From: Flavobacterium agrisoli
GTDB taxonomy: Bacteria; Bacteroidota; Bacteroidia; Flavobacteriales; Flavobacteriaceae
Assembly: GCF_016522065.1 (NCBI RefSeq)
Contig: NZ_JAEHFV010000004.1
Coordinates: 124,001 to 188,000, forward strand
Direction: 5' to 3'
Length of the DNA: 64,000 bases
Below are positions 15,864 through 26,598 of the stretch, piece by piece. The notes under the pieces are model-generated. The model saw only the letters and a program-made list of their open reading frames with translations, searched no databases and was not told where the DNA came from. The translations under genes were made by a program, and so were the position numbers. Each line of letters opens with the position of its first letter. Within the stretch, counting starts at the first letter, position 1.

Positions 15864-17857
15864 AAGATAAACATATTTCATACCGCATCTATATAGTAGC
15901 AGTTTTCATCTTTTTGATGGCAATTGCTATTGTTGTTAAATTAACTAACATACAATGGGTGGAGGGAGATTATTATCGACAATTGGCCAAGCAACGTACG
16001 GTTAAAAATTTTGTTATACCAGCTAATAAAGGAAATATATATTCGGCCGATGGTAGTTTGTTGGCTACTTCAATTCCGAATTATGATATCCGATTTGATG
16101 CGGTTGTTCCTAAAGTGGAAGTTTTTGAAGAAAACATCAAGCCTTTGGCAGATTCGTTGGCAACTGTTTTGAATGAATCAAGTGCTTACTACCAAAATGA
16201 ATTACGAAAAGCACGCGCGAATAAAAATCGATACTATTTAATTGCTAGAAAATTAAGTTATACCGATTTTATGAAAATCAAAAGCTTTCCGATGTTTAAA
16301 CTTGGAGCGTATAAAGGCGGAATTATTGTGGAGCAAGAAACGGTTCGCGAACATCCAATTGGTAAAATTGCCGAACGAACTATTGGATATGATCGAATTG
16401 ATTCAAAAGGGATTCCGGTTGGAAAGGGAATTGAGTGGGCTTTTAGAGATTATTTAAACGGTAAAGATGGTAAGATTTTAAAACAAAAAATCGCCAAAGG
16501 ACAATGGAAACCCATTCGTGATGTAAACGAAGTAGATCCGCAAGATGGTTTTGATGTGGTCTCAACCATTGATGTTTTTATACAAGACATAGCACATCAT
16601 GCTTTGTTGAAGCAACTCGAGGATTATGAAGCCGATCACGGTTGTGTGGTGGTTATGGAAACGCAAACTGGACACATTAAAGCGATTGCGAACTTAGGAA
16701 GAGCGAAAGATGGTACCTATTACGAAACAACCAATTATGCCATTACCGAATCGCAAGAACCTGGCTCCACTTTTAAATTAGTAGACTTAATGACGATTTT
16801 AGAAGATAAAGTGGCCGATACTAGTGATATATATGATACGCATGGAGGAGTTGTAAAATACTATGGTAGATCGGTTCGCGATTCGCATAAAGGAGGTTAC
16901 GGAAAAATTTCCTTAGCGCGTGGTTTTGAGTTATCCTCTAATACGGTTTTAGTGCAAGCAGTTTATGATAATTACAAAAACGACCCTGCCAAATTTGTTA
17001 ATCATGTAAAAGGTTATGGTTTAGGAAAAAAATTAGGGTTGCACTTTAAAGGAGAAGGCAGTGCTTATGTGCCAGCGCCGGGTGATAAACATTGGTCGGG
17101 GGTATCATTGCCTTGGATGGCTTTTGGGTATGGAGTTTCAGTGACGCCACTACAAACGTTAACCTATTATAATTCAGTAGCCAATAATGGTGTGATGGTT
17201 AAACCACAATTTGTTTCGGAAATAAAAGAATGGAACAAAACCATCAAAAAAATTGATGTGGAAGTTTTAAATCCAAAAGTGTGTTCAGATGAAACCTTGG
17301 CAAAGTTAAAAGCTGTTTTGTTGAATGTGGTTAAAAAAGGAACGGGGAATAAATTGTATTCGAAAGACTTTTCAATGGCAGGGAAAACAGGTACAGCACA
17401 AGTAAACTACCATAAAAAAGATGGTTCCTCTTTGTATTATGCTTCTTCGTTTGTAGGTTATTTTCCTGCTGATCATCCTAAATATTCGTGTATTGTAATG
17501 GTTAATAAACCAAGTACAGCCAAAAACAATTATTACGGTGCCGATGTTGCTGGTCCGGTTTTTAAAAGAATTGCACAAAAAATATTTACCGACGCGCCTT
17601 CTACAAACGAAATAAAAACATTAAAAGTTAAAATTCCGAAACAAGAAGCAAGTTACAATGCGTATTATGCAAAATTGCAAAAGAAACAAAAAGCAATTCC
17701 GAATGTAAAAGGAATGCCTGGAATGGATGCTGTGGCTTTGCTTGAAAATTTAGGTTTACATGTTAAAGCAATCGGAATTGGAAAAGTGAAAAAACAATCA
17801 CTAGAGGCGGGTCAAAATATAGAAAGAAATGCCACTATAGTTTTAGAATTATCATGA
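15854..17857 (+). CDS. ftsI: Septal peptidoglycan transpeptidase FtsI (PBP3) with PASTA domain
   Basis: This 667-aa membrane-anchored transpeptidase cross-links septal peptidoglycan together with FtsW. One N-terminal helix (about 12-30) is followed by the dimerisation/pedestal domain and the transpeptidase domain. The catalytic S305-T-F-K308 motif is present, as are S-S-N and K-T-G-T-A. A single PASTA domain closes the protein (about 610-667, A-I-P-N-V-K-G-M). It overlaps ftsL by 10 nt and murE by 4 nt (ATGA), consistent with translational coupling. Confidence 0.95.
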   Translation: MAVEDKHISYRIYIVAVFIFLMAIAIVVKLTNIQWVEGDYYRQLAKQRTVKNFVIPANKGNIYSADGSLLATSIPNYDIRFDAVVPKVEVFEENIKPLADSLATVLNESSAYYQNELRKARANKNRYYLIARKLSYTDFMKIKSFPMFKLGAYKGGIIVEQETVREHPIGKIAERTIGYDRIDSKGIPVGKGIEWAFRDYLNGKDGKILKQKIAKGQWKPIRDVNEVDPQDGFDVVSTIDVFIQDIAHHALLKQLEDYEADHGCVVVMETQTGHIKAIANLGRAKDGTYYETTNYAITESQEPGSTFKLVDLMTILEDKVADTSDIYDTHGGVVKYYGRSVRDSHKGGYGKISLARGFELSSNTVLVQAVYDNYKNDPAKFVNHVKGYGLGKKLGLHFKGEGSAYVPAPGDKHWSGVSLPWMAFGYGVSVTPLQTLTYYNSVANNGVMVKPQFVSEIKEWNKTIKKIDVEVLNPKVCSDETLAKLKAVLLNVVKKGTGNKLYSKDFSMAGKTGTAQVNYHKKDGSSLYYASSFVGYFPADHPKYSCIVMVNKPSTAKNNYYGADVAGPVFKRIAQKIFTDAPSTNEIKTLKVKIPKQEASYNAYYAKLQKKQKAIPNVKGMPGMDAVALLENLGLHVKAIGIGKVKKQSLEAGQNIERNATIVLELS

Positions 17858-19314
17858 AAATATTAAAAGACATCTTATATAAAGTAGCAATTGAATCTGT
17901 AATCGGTTCAACGGATGTTGCTGTTAATAAAATTGATTTTGATTCTCGAAAAATTATCGGGAACGATGTTTTTGTTGCTATAAAAGGAACTGTTTCGGAT
18001 GGACATGATTTTATTACAAAAGCAATCGAATTAGGTGCAAATACCATTATTTGCGAAGATTTACCTGAAACAATTGTGGATGCAATTACGTATGTAAAAG
18101 TTAAAAATGCCAACTCGGCTTTGGCTTTTATGGCGGCTAATTATTACGATAATCCATCTGCCAAATTGAAATTAGTGGGGGTAACTGGAACCAATGGAAA
18201 AACGACAATTGCGTCTTTATTGTATCAAATGTTTAGCAATGCTGGTTTTGAGGTTGGGTTGCTTTCGACCGTTAAAATTTTGGTGGGAAAAACAGAATAT
18301 AAAGCCACACATACCACGCCCGATTCGTTAACAATTAATCATTATTTAAATGAAATGATTGCCAACGGAATTACGCATTGTTTTATGGAAGTGAGTTCGC
18401 ACGGAATTCATCAAAAAAGAACCGAAGGACTTCATTTTGTGGGAGGCGTTTTCACCAATTTATCACACGATCACTTGGATTACCACGCCACTTTTGCCGA
18501 ATACAGAGACGTGAAAAAATCATTTTTTGATTCGTTGCCCAAATCAGCTTTTGCTTTAACAAATATCGATGATAAAAACGGTGGCGTTATGTTGCAAAAT
18601 ACGGCAGCGTCAAAAAGAACATACGCTCTAAAATCGTATGCGGATTACAAAGCACAAATTTTAGAAAGTCAGCTTTCGGGTTTGTTGCTAAAAATTAATG
18701 AGCAAGATGTTTGGGTAAAATTAATCGGGACATTTAATGCGTATAATGTTTTGGCCATTTACGGAACTGCAATTGAGTTAGGAATTGAGAAAGTAGAAGC
18801 TTTGCGATTGTTATCAGAATTGGAAAGTGTTTCGGGCAGGTTTCAATACATCGTATCTAAAAATAACATTACGGCTATTGTTGATTATGCTCATACGCCA
18901 GATGCTCTCGAAAATGTATTGAAAACGATCAATGATATTCGAACAAAAAACGAGCAATTGCTTACAGTGGTAGGTTGTGGCGGAAACCGCGATACAACCA
19001 AAAGACCCATTATGGCAAAAATAGCAACCGATTTAAGTGATAAAGCTATTTTAACTTCGGATAATCCTAGAAACGAAGAACCCGAAGCAATTTTGAAAGA
19101 AATGGAAGCAGGTGTTGAACCGCAAAATTATAAAAAAACATTGGTCATTGTCGACCGAAAACAAGCTATAAAAGCAGCTTGTCAGATGGCAGTTCCTAAT
19201 GATATCATCTTGATTGCCGGAAAAGGACACGAAACCTATCAAGAAATAAATGGTGTACGAACTCATTTTGATGACTTAGAAATTGTAACCGAAATTTTAA
19301 ACCAACTAACCTAA
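17854..19314 (+). CDS. murE: UDP-MurNAc-L-Ala-D-Glu:meso-diaminopimelate ligase MurE
   Basis: This cytosolic ATP-dependent ligase adds the third amino acid of the peptidoglycan stem. The ATP loop G-T-N-G-K-T-T is near residue 112. The D-N-P-R motif near residue 403 is the mark of enzymes using meso-diaminopimelate rather than lysine, so the cell wall should be of the mDAP type. The 486-aa length is normal. It overlaps ftsI by 4 nt and is followed 12 nt later by mraY. Confidence 0.96.
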   Translation: MKILKDILYKVAIESVIGSTDVAVNKIDFDSRKIIGNDVFVAIKGTVSDGHDFITKAIELGANTIICEDLPETIVDAITYVKVKNANSALAFMAANYYDNPSAKLKLVGVTGTNGKTTIASLLYQMFSNAGFEVGLLSTVKILVGKTEYKATHTTPDSLTINHYLNEMIANGITHCFMEVSSHGIHQKRTEGLHFVGGVFTNLSHDHLDYHATFAEYRDVKKSFFDSLPKSAFALTNIDDKNGGVMLQNTAASKRTYALKSYADYKAQILESQLSGLLLKINEQDVWVKLIGTFNAYNVLAIYGTAIELGIEKVEALRLLSELESVSGRFQYIVSKNNITAIVDYAHTPDALENVLKTINDIRTKNEQLLTVVGCGGNRDTTKRPIMAKIATDLSDKAILTSDNPRNEEPEAILKEMEAGVEPQNYKKTLVIVDRKQAIKAACQMAVPNDIILIAGKGHETYQEINGVRTHFDDLEIVTEILNQLT

Positions 19315-19326
19315 TAAAAACCATAT

Positions 19327-20556
19327 ATGTTATACTATTTATTTGATTATTTAGACAAAGTATTGGATGTTCCGGGAACAGGAGTTTTTCAATACATAAC
19401 ATTCAGATCGGCTTTGGCTTTTATTTTGTCTTTATTGTTGTCTACTATTTACGGTAAACGAATTATTAATTTTTTGAGAAAACAACAAGTAGGCGAAACC
19501 GTAAGAGAATTAGGTTTAGCGGGTCAAAATGAAAAAGCAGGAACTCCTACTATGGGCGGTTTGATTATTATTTTCGCGACTTTAATTCCGGTTTTTCTGT
19601 TTGCCAGATTGCACAATATTTACATTGTTTTGCTAATTGTGACCATGCTTTGGATGGGGATTATTGGTTTTATCGACGATTATATCAAAATATTCAAAAA
19701 AGATAAAGAAGGCTTAAAAGGAAGATTCAAAGTAATTGGACAAGTTGGTTTGGGGCTTATCGTAGGAACCGTGTTGTATTTTAGTCCCGTAGTAACTGTT
19801 AGAACCGATACTGGAAATAGTGATATTTTTAGGGTAACCACAACGAATGTAATGCCCCCAACTCCGGTTGAAATTAAATCAACAGCTACAACTATTCCGT
19901 TTTTTAAAAACAATGAATTTGATTATGCTGAGTTATTAGCCTGGACAGGCGAGGGCTACCACAATTGGGCTTGGTTGGTTTTTATTCCAATTGTGATTTT
20001 TATTATTACGGCAGTGTCCAATGGAGCGAATTTAACCGATGGAATCGATGGTTTGGCTGCTGGAACGTCGGCAATTTCGGTTTTGGCTCTGGGAATTTTC
20101 ACCTTCCTTTCTGGAAATATTATTTTCTCCAATTACCTCAATATTATGTACATCCCGAATTCGGGCGAAATGACCGTATTTATCTCTGCTTTTGTTGGAG
20201 CCTTAATTGGTTTTTTGTGGTACAACTCTTATCCGGCTTCAGTTTTTATGGGCGATACGGGAAGTTTAACTATTGGAGGTGTTATTGCAGTTTTGGCTAT
20301 TGCGGTTCGTAAAGAAATGCTGATTCCGTTGTTGTGTGGTATTTTTTTAGTAGAAAACCTGTCGGTAATTATGCAGGTGAGTTATTTTAAGTATACCAAA
20401 AAAAGAACGGGAGAAGGAAAACGTATTTTTTTGATGTCGCCTTTGCATCATCATTATCAGAAAAAAGGATACCACGAAAGTAAAATTGTAACCCGATTTT
20501 GGATTGTGGCCATTATGTTAGCCATTTTGTCTATAGTAACTTTAAAATTAAGATAA
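19327..20556 (+). CDS. mraY: Phospho-N-acetylmuramoyl-pentapeptide transferase MraY
   Basis: This multi-pass enzyme transfers phospho-MurNAc-pentapeptide to undecaprenyl phosphate to make lipid I. At 409 aa it has about ten membrane helices. The catalytic motifs [17 protein letters not shown] and M-G-D-T-G-S are present, as is the C-terminal P-L-H-H-H-Y motif. An extra-cytoplasmic insertion (about 155-200) makes it longer than the E. coli protein, as is common in Bacteroidota. It lies between murE and murD with tight spacing. Confidence 0.96.
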   Translation: MLYYLFDYLDKVLDVPGTGVFQYITFRSALAFILSLLLSTIYGKRIINFLRKQQVGETVRELGLAGQNEKAGTPTMGGLIIIFATLIPVFLFARLHNIYIVLLIVTMLWMGIIGFIDDYIKIFKKDKEGLKGRFKVIGQVGLGLIVGTVLYFSPVVTVRTDTGNSDIFRVTTTNVMPPTPVEIKSTATTIPFFKNNEFDYAELLAWTGEGYHNWAWLVFIPIVIFIITAVSNGANLTDGIDGLAAGTSAISVLALGIFTFLSGNIIFSNYLNIMYIPNSGEMTVFISAFVGALIGFLWYNSYPASVFMGDTGSLTIGGVIAVLAIAVRKEMLIPLLCGIFLVENLSVIMQVSYFKYTKKRTGEGKRIFLMSPLHHHYQKKGYHESKIVTRFWIVAIMLAILSIVTLKLR

Positions 20557-20557
20557 G

Positions 20558-21889
20558 ATGCGACTGGTAGTTTTAGGCGGAGGAGAAAGCGGTGTGGGTA
20601 CTGCTATTTTAGGAAAGAAAAAAGGGTACGAGGTTTTTGTATCGGATTTTGGGAAAATTAAGGAGAATTATAAAGAAGTTCTTGGAATTAATGGCATTGT
20701 TTGGGAAGAATCGCAACATACAGAGGATTTAATTTTAAATGCCGATGTGGTAATGAAAAGTCCTGGGATTCCAGATAAAGCACCCATTGTAAAAAAACTG
20801 ATTGAAAAAGGGATTTCGGTCATTTCGGAAATTGAGTTTGCTTTTCCGTTTACCGACGCCAAAACAATCGGAATAACAGGAAGTAATGGCAAAACAACTA
20901 CTACCATGTTAACCTATCATTTATTAAAATCGGCTGGATTAAATGTGGGCTTGGGAGGCAACATAGGAAAAAGTTTTGCTTGGCAAGTAGCCGAAAATAA
21001 ATTTGATGTGTATGTTTTGGAACTAAGTAGTTTTCAGTTAGACGGAATCATTAATTACAGACCCGATATTGCCATTATTACGAACATCAGTCCCGATCAT
21101 TTGGATCGTTACGAATACAAATATGAAAAATATATCGATGCCAAATTTCGCATCACCATGAACCAAACCGAAGAGGATTATTTGATTTACGATGTAGATG
21201 ATGAAGCTTCTTCAAATTGGTTAGAACAAAACAAAACAAAAGCACAATTAATTCCTTTTTCACTTGTGAAAACCTTAGAAAAAGGAGCAACCATAAACGA
21301 TAACAAAATGGAAATAAAAATCAACCAAGAAGAATTTATAATGGATACCGAACACATTGCGCTAGAAGGAAAACATAATTTAAAAAACGCCATGGCAGCA
21401 AGTTCAGCAGCACGCTTAATGCAAATTCGTAAAGCAACAATTCGCGAAAGTTTATCTAATTTTCAAGGAGTGGAGCACCGCTTAGAGAAGGTTCTAAAAA
21501 TTCAAAACGTACAATACATAAACGATTCAAAAGCAACAAATGTAAATGCTACTTTTTTTGCTTTAGATAGTATGAACGTACCTACAGTTTGGATTGTTGG
21601 CGGGGTTGATAAAGGAAATGATTACAACGAATTAATGGCTTTGGTTCGTGAAAAAGTAAAAGCTATTATTTGTTTGGGAGTTGACAACCGTAAGATAATT
21701 GATGCTTTTGGAAATGTAGTGGATATGATGGTAGAAGTTAATAACATGAAAGATGCGGTTAAAACAGCGCAACGTTTAACCGAAAAAGGAGATGCGGTTT
21801 TGTTATCACCAGCATGTGCTAGTTTCGATTTGTTTGAAAATTATGAAGACAGAGGAAGGCAGTTTAAACAGGCTGTTCAGAATTTGTAA
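20558..21889 (+). CDS. murD: UDP-N-acetylmuramoylalanine--D-glutamate ligase MurD
   Basis: This cytosolic ligase adds D-glutamate to UDP-MurNAc-L-Ala. A Rossmann-like N-domain (V-L-G-G-G-E-S-G-V-G) is followed by the ATP-binding central domain with G-S-N-G-K-T-T-T and S-P-D-H-L-D-R. The C-terminal domain carries S-P-A-C-A-S-F-D. The 443-aa length is normal. It starts one base after the mraY stop. Confidence 0.96.
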   Translation: MRLVVLGGGESGVGTAILGKKKGYEVFVSDFGKIKENYKEVLGINGIVWEESQHTEDLILNADVVMKSPGIPDKAPIVKKLIEKGISVISEIEFAFPFTDAKTIGITGSNGKTTTTMLTYHLLKSAGLNVGLGGNIGKSFAWQVAENKFDVYVLELSSFQLDGIINYRPDIAIITNISPDHLDRYEYKYEKYIDAKFRITMNQTEEDYLIYDVDDEASSNWLEQNKTKAQLIPFSLVKTLEKGATINDNKMEIKINQEEFIMDTEHIALEGKHNLKNAMAASSAARLMQIRKATIRESLSNFQGVEHRLEKVLKIQNVQYINDSKATNVNATFFALDSMNVPTVWIVGGVDKGNDYNELMALVREKVKAIICLGVDNRKIIDAFGNVVDMMVEVNNMKDAVKTAQRLTEKGDAVLLSPACASFDLFENYEDRGRQFKQAVQNL

Positions 21890-21969
21890 AAGAAAGTTTT
21901 AGGTTCCAAATTTGAAATTGATAAATTGGGATTGTAAAGTAAAAAAGAAGAGTAAGAAGAAATGAAATT

Positions 21970-23268
21970 ATGAAAGAGTTAGTAAACTATTTAAAAGGAG
22001 ACCGAGCAATTTGGACATTTGTGGCCTTATTGGCATTGTTTTCGTTTATGCCAGTTTTCAGCGCGAGTAGTAACCTGGCTTATATTGGTCACGGGACAGG
22101 AAATACGTTAGGTTATTTACTGAAACATTTTGTACATATTGGAGTTGGATTTGCAATTATTTACGGAGTGCATAAAATTCCGTATTTATACTTTCGAACT
22201 TTCTCTAAGTTTTTATTACCCATTGTGTGGTTGTTGCTCATCTTAACACTTATTAACGGAACAGTAATTGGAGGCGCCAATGCTAGTCGGTGGTTACAAG
22301 TTCCTTTTATTGGAGTGAGTTTTCAAACCTCGACATTGGCAGCAGTAGTGCTTTTTATTTTTGTAGCACGTTATTTATCTAAAAAACGCGAAAACCCTGA
22401 TACGTTTCAAAATTCGGTAATTCAGTTATGGATTCCAGTTTTCATTACATTGGCTTTAATATTACCGGCAAATTTTTCTACAACAGCCTTGATTTTTTCG
22501 ATGGTGTTAACGCTTACTTTTATTGGCCAATATCCTTTAAAACACATTGCCCTAATTATAGCATCAGCAATCGTGGCATTTTTGTTTTTCTTGCTTTTAG
22601 CAAAAGCTTTTCCTGAATCTCATTTCTTTAGTCGTGTGAATACTTGGGGAAGTCGTATCGAGAATTTTACAACCGAAAAAGCCGACGAAGACGACTATCA
22701 AATTGAAAAAGCTAAAACGGCTATCGCTTCGGGACAAATTGGAGGATTGGGACCTGGAAAAAGTGTGCAGAAAAACTTTTTACCACAGTCTTCTTCCGAT
22801 TTTATTTTCGCCATTATTATTGAAGAATATGGTCTTGTTGGAGGTGTTATCATAATCGGTTTGTATTTGTTGTTGTTTATTCGTTTCATAGTGGCTTCCC
22901 ATAAAGCGCCTACTTTGTTTGGTAAATTAGTCGTAGTCGGACTTGGATTTCCAATGATTTTTCAGGCTATGATTAATATGGGTGTGGCAGTTGAACTTTT
23001 ACCTGTAACGGGGCAAACATTGCCTTTAATAAGTAGTGGAGGAAGTTCGATTTGGATTACGTGTTTTGCCCTTGGGATTATTATTAATGTGACCAAAAAA
23101 GAAGAAGAAATTGAAGAAGAACAAAAAGAAAAATTAAAAAATAAAGAATTGAGAGAACAGGCTTTGCAACGTTTAATTGATAAAGAAATGGAAGAGCCAA
23201 TGGATGAAAATGAATCTTTTTCAATTGATGATGTAACCAAAAATCCGATGGAAGCGGTAATGAAATAA
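21970..23268 (+). CDS. ftsW: Septal peptidoglycan polymerase FtsW
   Basis: This SEDS-family glycosyltransferase has about ten membrane helices and polymerises lipid II at the septum with FtsI. Conserved parts include N-A-S-R-W-L, the extracellular Q-S-S-S-D-F-I-F-A stretch, and the S-S-G-G-S-S motif close to the last helix. The 432-aa protein ends in a charged, Glu/Lys-rich cytoplasmic tail (about 375-432), an acidic extension that is likely disordered. An 80-nt gap separates it from murD. Confidence 0.95.
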   Translation: MKELVNYLKGDRAIWTFVALLALFSFMPVFSASSNLAYIGHGTGNTLGYLLKHFVHIGVGFAIIYGVHKIPYLYFRTFSKFLLPIVWLLLILTLINGTVIGGANASRWLQVPFIGVSFQTSTLAAVVLFIFVARYLSKKRENPDTFQNSVIQLWIPVFITLALILPANFSTTALIFSMVLTLTFIGQYPLKHIALIIASAIVAFLFFLLLAKAFPESHFFSRVNTWGSRIENFTTEKADEDDYQIEKAKTAIASGQIGGLGPGKSVQKNFLPQSSSDFIFAIIIEEYGLVGGVIIIGLYLLLFIRFIVASHKAPTLFGKLVVVGLGFPMIFQAMINMGVAVELLPVTGQTLPLISSGGSSIWITCFALGIIINVTKKEEEIEEEQKEKLKNKELREQALQRLIDKEMEEPMDENESFSIDDVTKNPMEAVMK

Positions 23269-23299
23269 GGCGCAAGTTTTAATTAGAATAGTAGTAAAA

Positions 23300-24385
23300 A
23301 TGGCAAAGTATAAATTTATATTAAGTGGAGGCGGAACAGGAGGTCATATCTATCCTGCCATTGCCATTGCTAACGAATTGAAAGCGCAATTTCCAGATGC
23401 CGAGTTTCTTTTTGTAGGTGCACAAGATAAAATGGAAATGCAAAAAGTTCCTCAAGCAGGTTATCCTATTGAAGGACTTTGGATTGCCGGTTTACAACGT
23501 AAATTGACTTTACAAAATGCAATGTTTCCTGTAAAATTAGTAAGCAGTTTGATTAAGGCGAGAAAAATCATTAAAGCGTTTCAACCTAATGTGGTTATCG
23601 GAACAGGAGGATTTGCCAGCGGTCCCTTATTGCAAGTGGCCGAATCGGCTAAGATTCCAACTGTGGTGCAAGAACAAAATTCGTTTCCGGGAATTACCAA
23701 TAAAATATTAAGTAAAAAAGCAAGCGTAATTTGTGTAGCGTATCCCAATTTAGAACGGTTTTTTCCAGCCGAAAAAATCGTATTAACTGGAAATCCAGTT
23801 CGACAAGATTTAATCAATATAGATTCTAAAAGAGAGGATGCCATCGCTTTTTATAATTTAAATCCAAATCAAAAAACGTTATTAATTTTAGGAGGGAGTT
23901 TAGGCGCGCGCAGAATTAACCAGTTAATTGAAAAAGAGTTGCCAAAATTTTTAGCCAACGAAGTGCAAATAATTTGGCAATGCGGGAAGTTGTATTTTGA
24001 GGAATATAAAAAATACAATCAAAATGGGGTTAAGGTTGTCGATTTTATAGAACGAATGGATTACGTTTATGCAGCTGCTGATATTGTAATTTCGAGAGCG
24101 GGCGCTTCTTCTGTTTCTGAATTGTGTATTGTAGGAAAACCGGTGATTTTTATTCCTTCGCCTAATGTTGCCGAAGATCATCAAACTAAAAATGCCCAAG
24201 CAATAGTCAATGAAAAAGGTGCCATTTTATTAAAAGAATCCGAATTGGATAACGAATTTAGTTTGGTTTTTGAAGCGCTATTAAAAGATAGTGGAAAACA
24301 AATGCAATTGAGCGAAAATATTAAAAAGTTGGCTTTGCCTAATGCAACAAAAGCCATTGTAGAGGAAATTAAAAAGTTGATATAA
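23300..24385 (+). CDS. murG: UDP-GlcNAc:lipid I N-acetylglucosaminyltransferase MurG
   Basis: This peripheral membrane GT-B glycosyltransferase makes lipid II. The N-terminal [11 protein letters not shown] motif is present. The second loop is G-T-G-G-F-A-S-G-P. The donor-site motifs are G-G-S-L-G-A-R, and [11 protein letters not shown] followed by [10 protein letters not shown]. The length is 361 aa. It is followed by a 148-bp gap before murC, the largest gap inside the cluster, in which I see no clear promoter. Confidence 0.96.
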   Translation: MAKYKFILSGGGTGGHIYPAIAIANELKAQFPDAEFLFVGAQDKMEMQKVPQAGYPIEGLWIAGLQRKLTLQNAMFPVKLVSSLIKARKIIKAFQPNVVIGTGGFASGPLLQVAESAKIPTVVQEQNSFPGITNKILSKKASVICVAYPNLERFFPAEKIVLTGNPVRQDLINIDSKREDAIAFYNLNPNQKTLLILGGSLGARRINQLIEKELPKFLANEVQIIWQCGKLYFEEYKKYNQNGVKVVDFIERMDYVYAAADIVISRAGASSVSELCIVGKPVIFIPSPNVAEDHQTKNAQAIVNEKGAILLKESELDNEFSLVFEALLKDSGKQMQLSENIKKLALPNATKAIVEEIKKLI

Positions 24386-24533
24386 TGTAATTTTTTTTAA
24401 AAATTTTAAAAATATAATCGGTAGACTACACCTTATTTTTAAGCAATTGGTCTACTTTAAATAATAAAAATGACATCGTTTTGGCAGTGAGTTCTTTAAT
24501 GAAGTAAAAATTCAAAATATAATACAAAACCCA

Positions 24534-25883
24534 ATGAATTTAGATCAAATACAAAATGTTTACTTTATCGGGATTGGCGGAATCGGCATGAGTGCATTAG
24601 CTCGATACTTTCAGAACATAGGGAAAAATGTTTGTGGATACGACAAAACGCCATCGATGTTAACTTCTGAATTAATTGAAAGTGGTATTGCTATTCATTT
24701 TGAAGATAATATTAATTTGATTCCAAAACATTTTTATGTCGAAAATACATTGGTAATTATCACGCCGGCTGTTCCTAAATCCCATTCGGAGTGGAATTAT
24801 TTTTTAGAAAGAAATTACCACGTACGCAAAAGAGCCGAAGTTTTAGGAATTATCACCAAAGATACCTTTTGTTTTGCAGTAGCAGGTACGCACGGGAAAA
24901 CGACTACATCGAGTATTTTAGGTCATATTTTATTTGAAAGTGGTGCTGATGTCACTGCTTTTATAGGTGGAATTGTAGAAAATTACAACTCCAATCTTAT
25001 TGGTACCGGAAAATCGATCACAGTAGTTGAGGCAGATGAGTTTGATAGGTCGTTTTTACACCTAAATCCAGATATTGCTTGTGTAACGTCTATGGATGCC
25101 GACCATTTGGATATTTATGGAACGAGTGATGCTATTGAGGATTCTTTTAGAGAATTTGCATCAAAAATTACGGACAAAAAAAAGCTTTTTGTAACGACCG
25201 AATTGCCATTAGAAGGATTGAAATGTGCCATAAATGAAACGGCTGATTTTAAAGTTTTTAATGTAGAAATTAGCCAAGGGAATTATGTTTTTAATATTCA
25301 AACTCCTACGGAATTAATTGAAAATTTACAATTTGGTTTGCCTGGAAAACATAATTTAATGAATGCGCTAATGGCTGTTGCAATGGCCAAAACGCATGGT
25401 GTTTCTAACGAGGCTATTCGAAGTGCTTTGGCAAGTTTTAAAGGCATTCGCAGAAGATTTTCGTATCAAATTAAAAATAATAATTTGGTTTATATCGATG
25501 ACTATGCGCATCATCCAACCGAAATAAATGCAGTACATCAAGCAGTTAGAGAGTTGTATCCTGGGCAAAAAGTGTTGGCAATTTTTCAGCCGCATTTATT
25601 TAGTAGAACAAAAGACTTTATTGATGGCTTTGCCGCTAGTTTATCTGCTTTTGATGAAGTATTTTTGCTCGAAATTTACCCTGCTCGCGAATTGCCTGTT
25701 GAAGGAGTAAATTCGGATTGGTTATTGGGTAAAATGACAAATGAAAATAAGAAAATTGTAACTAAAGAAGATTTGGTAGCCGAAATTTTGGCAAATAATG
25801 CCACGGTTATTGTTACAATTGGAGCAGGAGATATTGGTGAGATGGTTCCTATAATTAAAGAAAGATTAAATGCGAAAAATTAA
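24534..25883 (+). CDS. murC: UDP-N-acetylmuramate--L-alanine ligase MurC
   Basis: This first amino-acid ligase of the stem peptide is cytosolic. The N-terminal nucleotide-fold motif is G-I-G-G-I-G-M-S-A-L-A, the ATP loop is G-T-H-G-K-T-T-T, and the substrate motifs D-E-F-D-R-S-F and D-D-Y-A-H-H-P are present. The length is 449 aa. It overlaps ftsQ by 14 nt, which points to translational coupling. Confidence 0.96.
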   Translation: MNLDQIQNVYFIGIGGIGMSALARYFQNIGKNVCGYDKTPSMLTSELIESGIAIHFEDNINLIPKHFYVENTLVIITPAVPKSHSEWNYFLERNYHVRKRAEVLGIITKDTFCFAVAGTHGKTTTSSILGHILFESGADVTAFIGGIVENYNSNLIGTGKSITVVEADEFDRSFLHLNPDIACVTSMDADHLDIYGTSDAIEDSFREFASKITDKKKLFVTTELPLEGLKCAINETADFKVFNVEISQGNYVFNIQTPTELIENLQFGLPGKHNLMNALMAVAMAKTHGVSNEAIRSALASFKGIRRRFSYQIKNNNLVYIDDYAHHPTEINAVHQAVRELYPGQKVLAIFQPHLFSRTKDFIDGFAASLSAFDEVFLLEIYPARELPVEGVNSDWLLGKMTNENKKIVTKEDLVAEILANNATVIVTIGAGDIGEMVPIIKERLNAKN

Positions 25884-26592
25884 CTGGACAACAATTCGTT
25901 TGCTGCTAATGATTGGGTTGGTGTTTTTTCTGTATTCCTTTTCGTCTAAGCGAAATGAAAGCAGAAAATTAGCCAAATCAACAGTGGTTTTTGTGGGCGA
26001 AAATTCCTTGTTAATTACACCAGAATCGGTTAATAAATTGTTAATAGAAAATAAAAGGGAGCTTTCAAGCATTCGCAAAGATGAGTTAGATTTGAATAAG
26101 ATAGAAAAAGCATTAAACAATCAGCCTACCATTGAACAGTCGGAAGTGTTTGTTACGATTGATGGAGTCTTAAAAGCAGTAGTTACGCAAAAGACGCCAA
26201 TTGCGAGAGTTTTTAATGAAGATCGCTCTTTCTATATTGATTCTAAAGGAATTAAAATACCACTATCAGCTAATTTTACAGCGAGAGTTCCTCTTGTTTC
26301 AGGGAATATTAATACCGAAAATAACCAAAAGCTAGCTTGCTTGCTTAGCATAATTCACAACGATTCGTTCTTAAAAAAGAACATCATTGCTGTTGAACTT
26401 ATGCCTAATAACAGCTTAAAAATGTTGAACCGAAATTTTGATTATATAATCGATTTTGGAAGATTGGTACATGTTGAAAGAAAATTTGATAATTATAAAG
26501 CCTTTTTTCAGAAGGCGGTTTTAGATAGTTCGTTGTATAAATACAAAAAAATTGATCTCCGATTTACAGAACAAGTAGTTTGCACAAAATAA
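25870..26592 (+). CDS. ftsQ: Cell division protein FtsQ
   Basis: This 240-aa bitopic protein has a short cytoplasmic N-terminus and one membrane helix (about 9-25). The periplasmic region has the POTRA/beta layout, seen in the stretch with N-N-Q-P-T-I-E-Q-S-E-V-F-V-T-I-D-G and the L-R-F-T-E-Q-V-V ending. It links FtsL and FtsB-like proteins to the divisome. It overlaps murC by 14 nt, and ftsA begins 6 nt after it. Confidence 0.9.
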   Translation: MRKINWTTIRLLLMIGLVFFLYSFSSKRNESRKLAKSTVVFVGENSLLITPESVNKLLIENKRELSSIRKDELDLNKIEKALNNQPTIEQSEVFVTIDGVLKAVVTQKTPIARVFNEDRSFYIDSKGIKIPLSANFTARVPLVSGNINTENNQKLACLLSIIHNDSFLKKNIIAVELMPNNSLKMLNRNFDYIIDFGRLVHVERKFDNYKAFFQKAVLDSSLYKYKKIDLRFTEQVVCTK

Positions 26593-26598
26593 TAGAAG

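Noticed and set aside
24386..24533. Possible hairpin GTAGAC...GTCTAC between murG and murC as a terminator
   Set aside because: The stem has only 6 bp with a loop of more than 25 nt and no T-run, so it does not support a terminator inside the dcw cluster.
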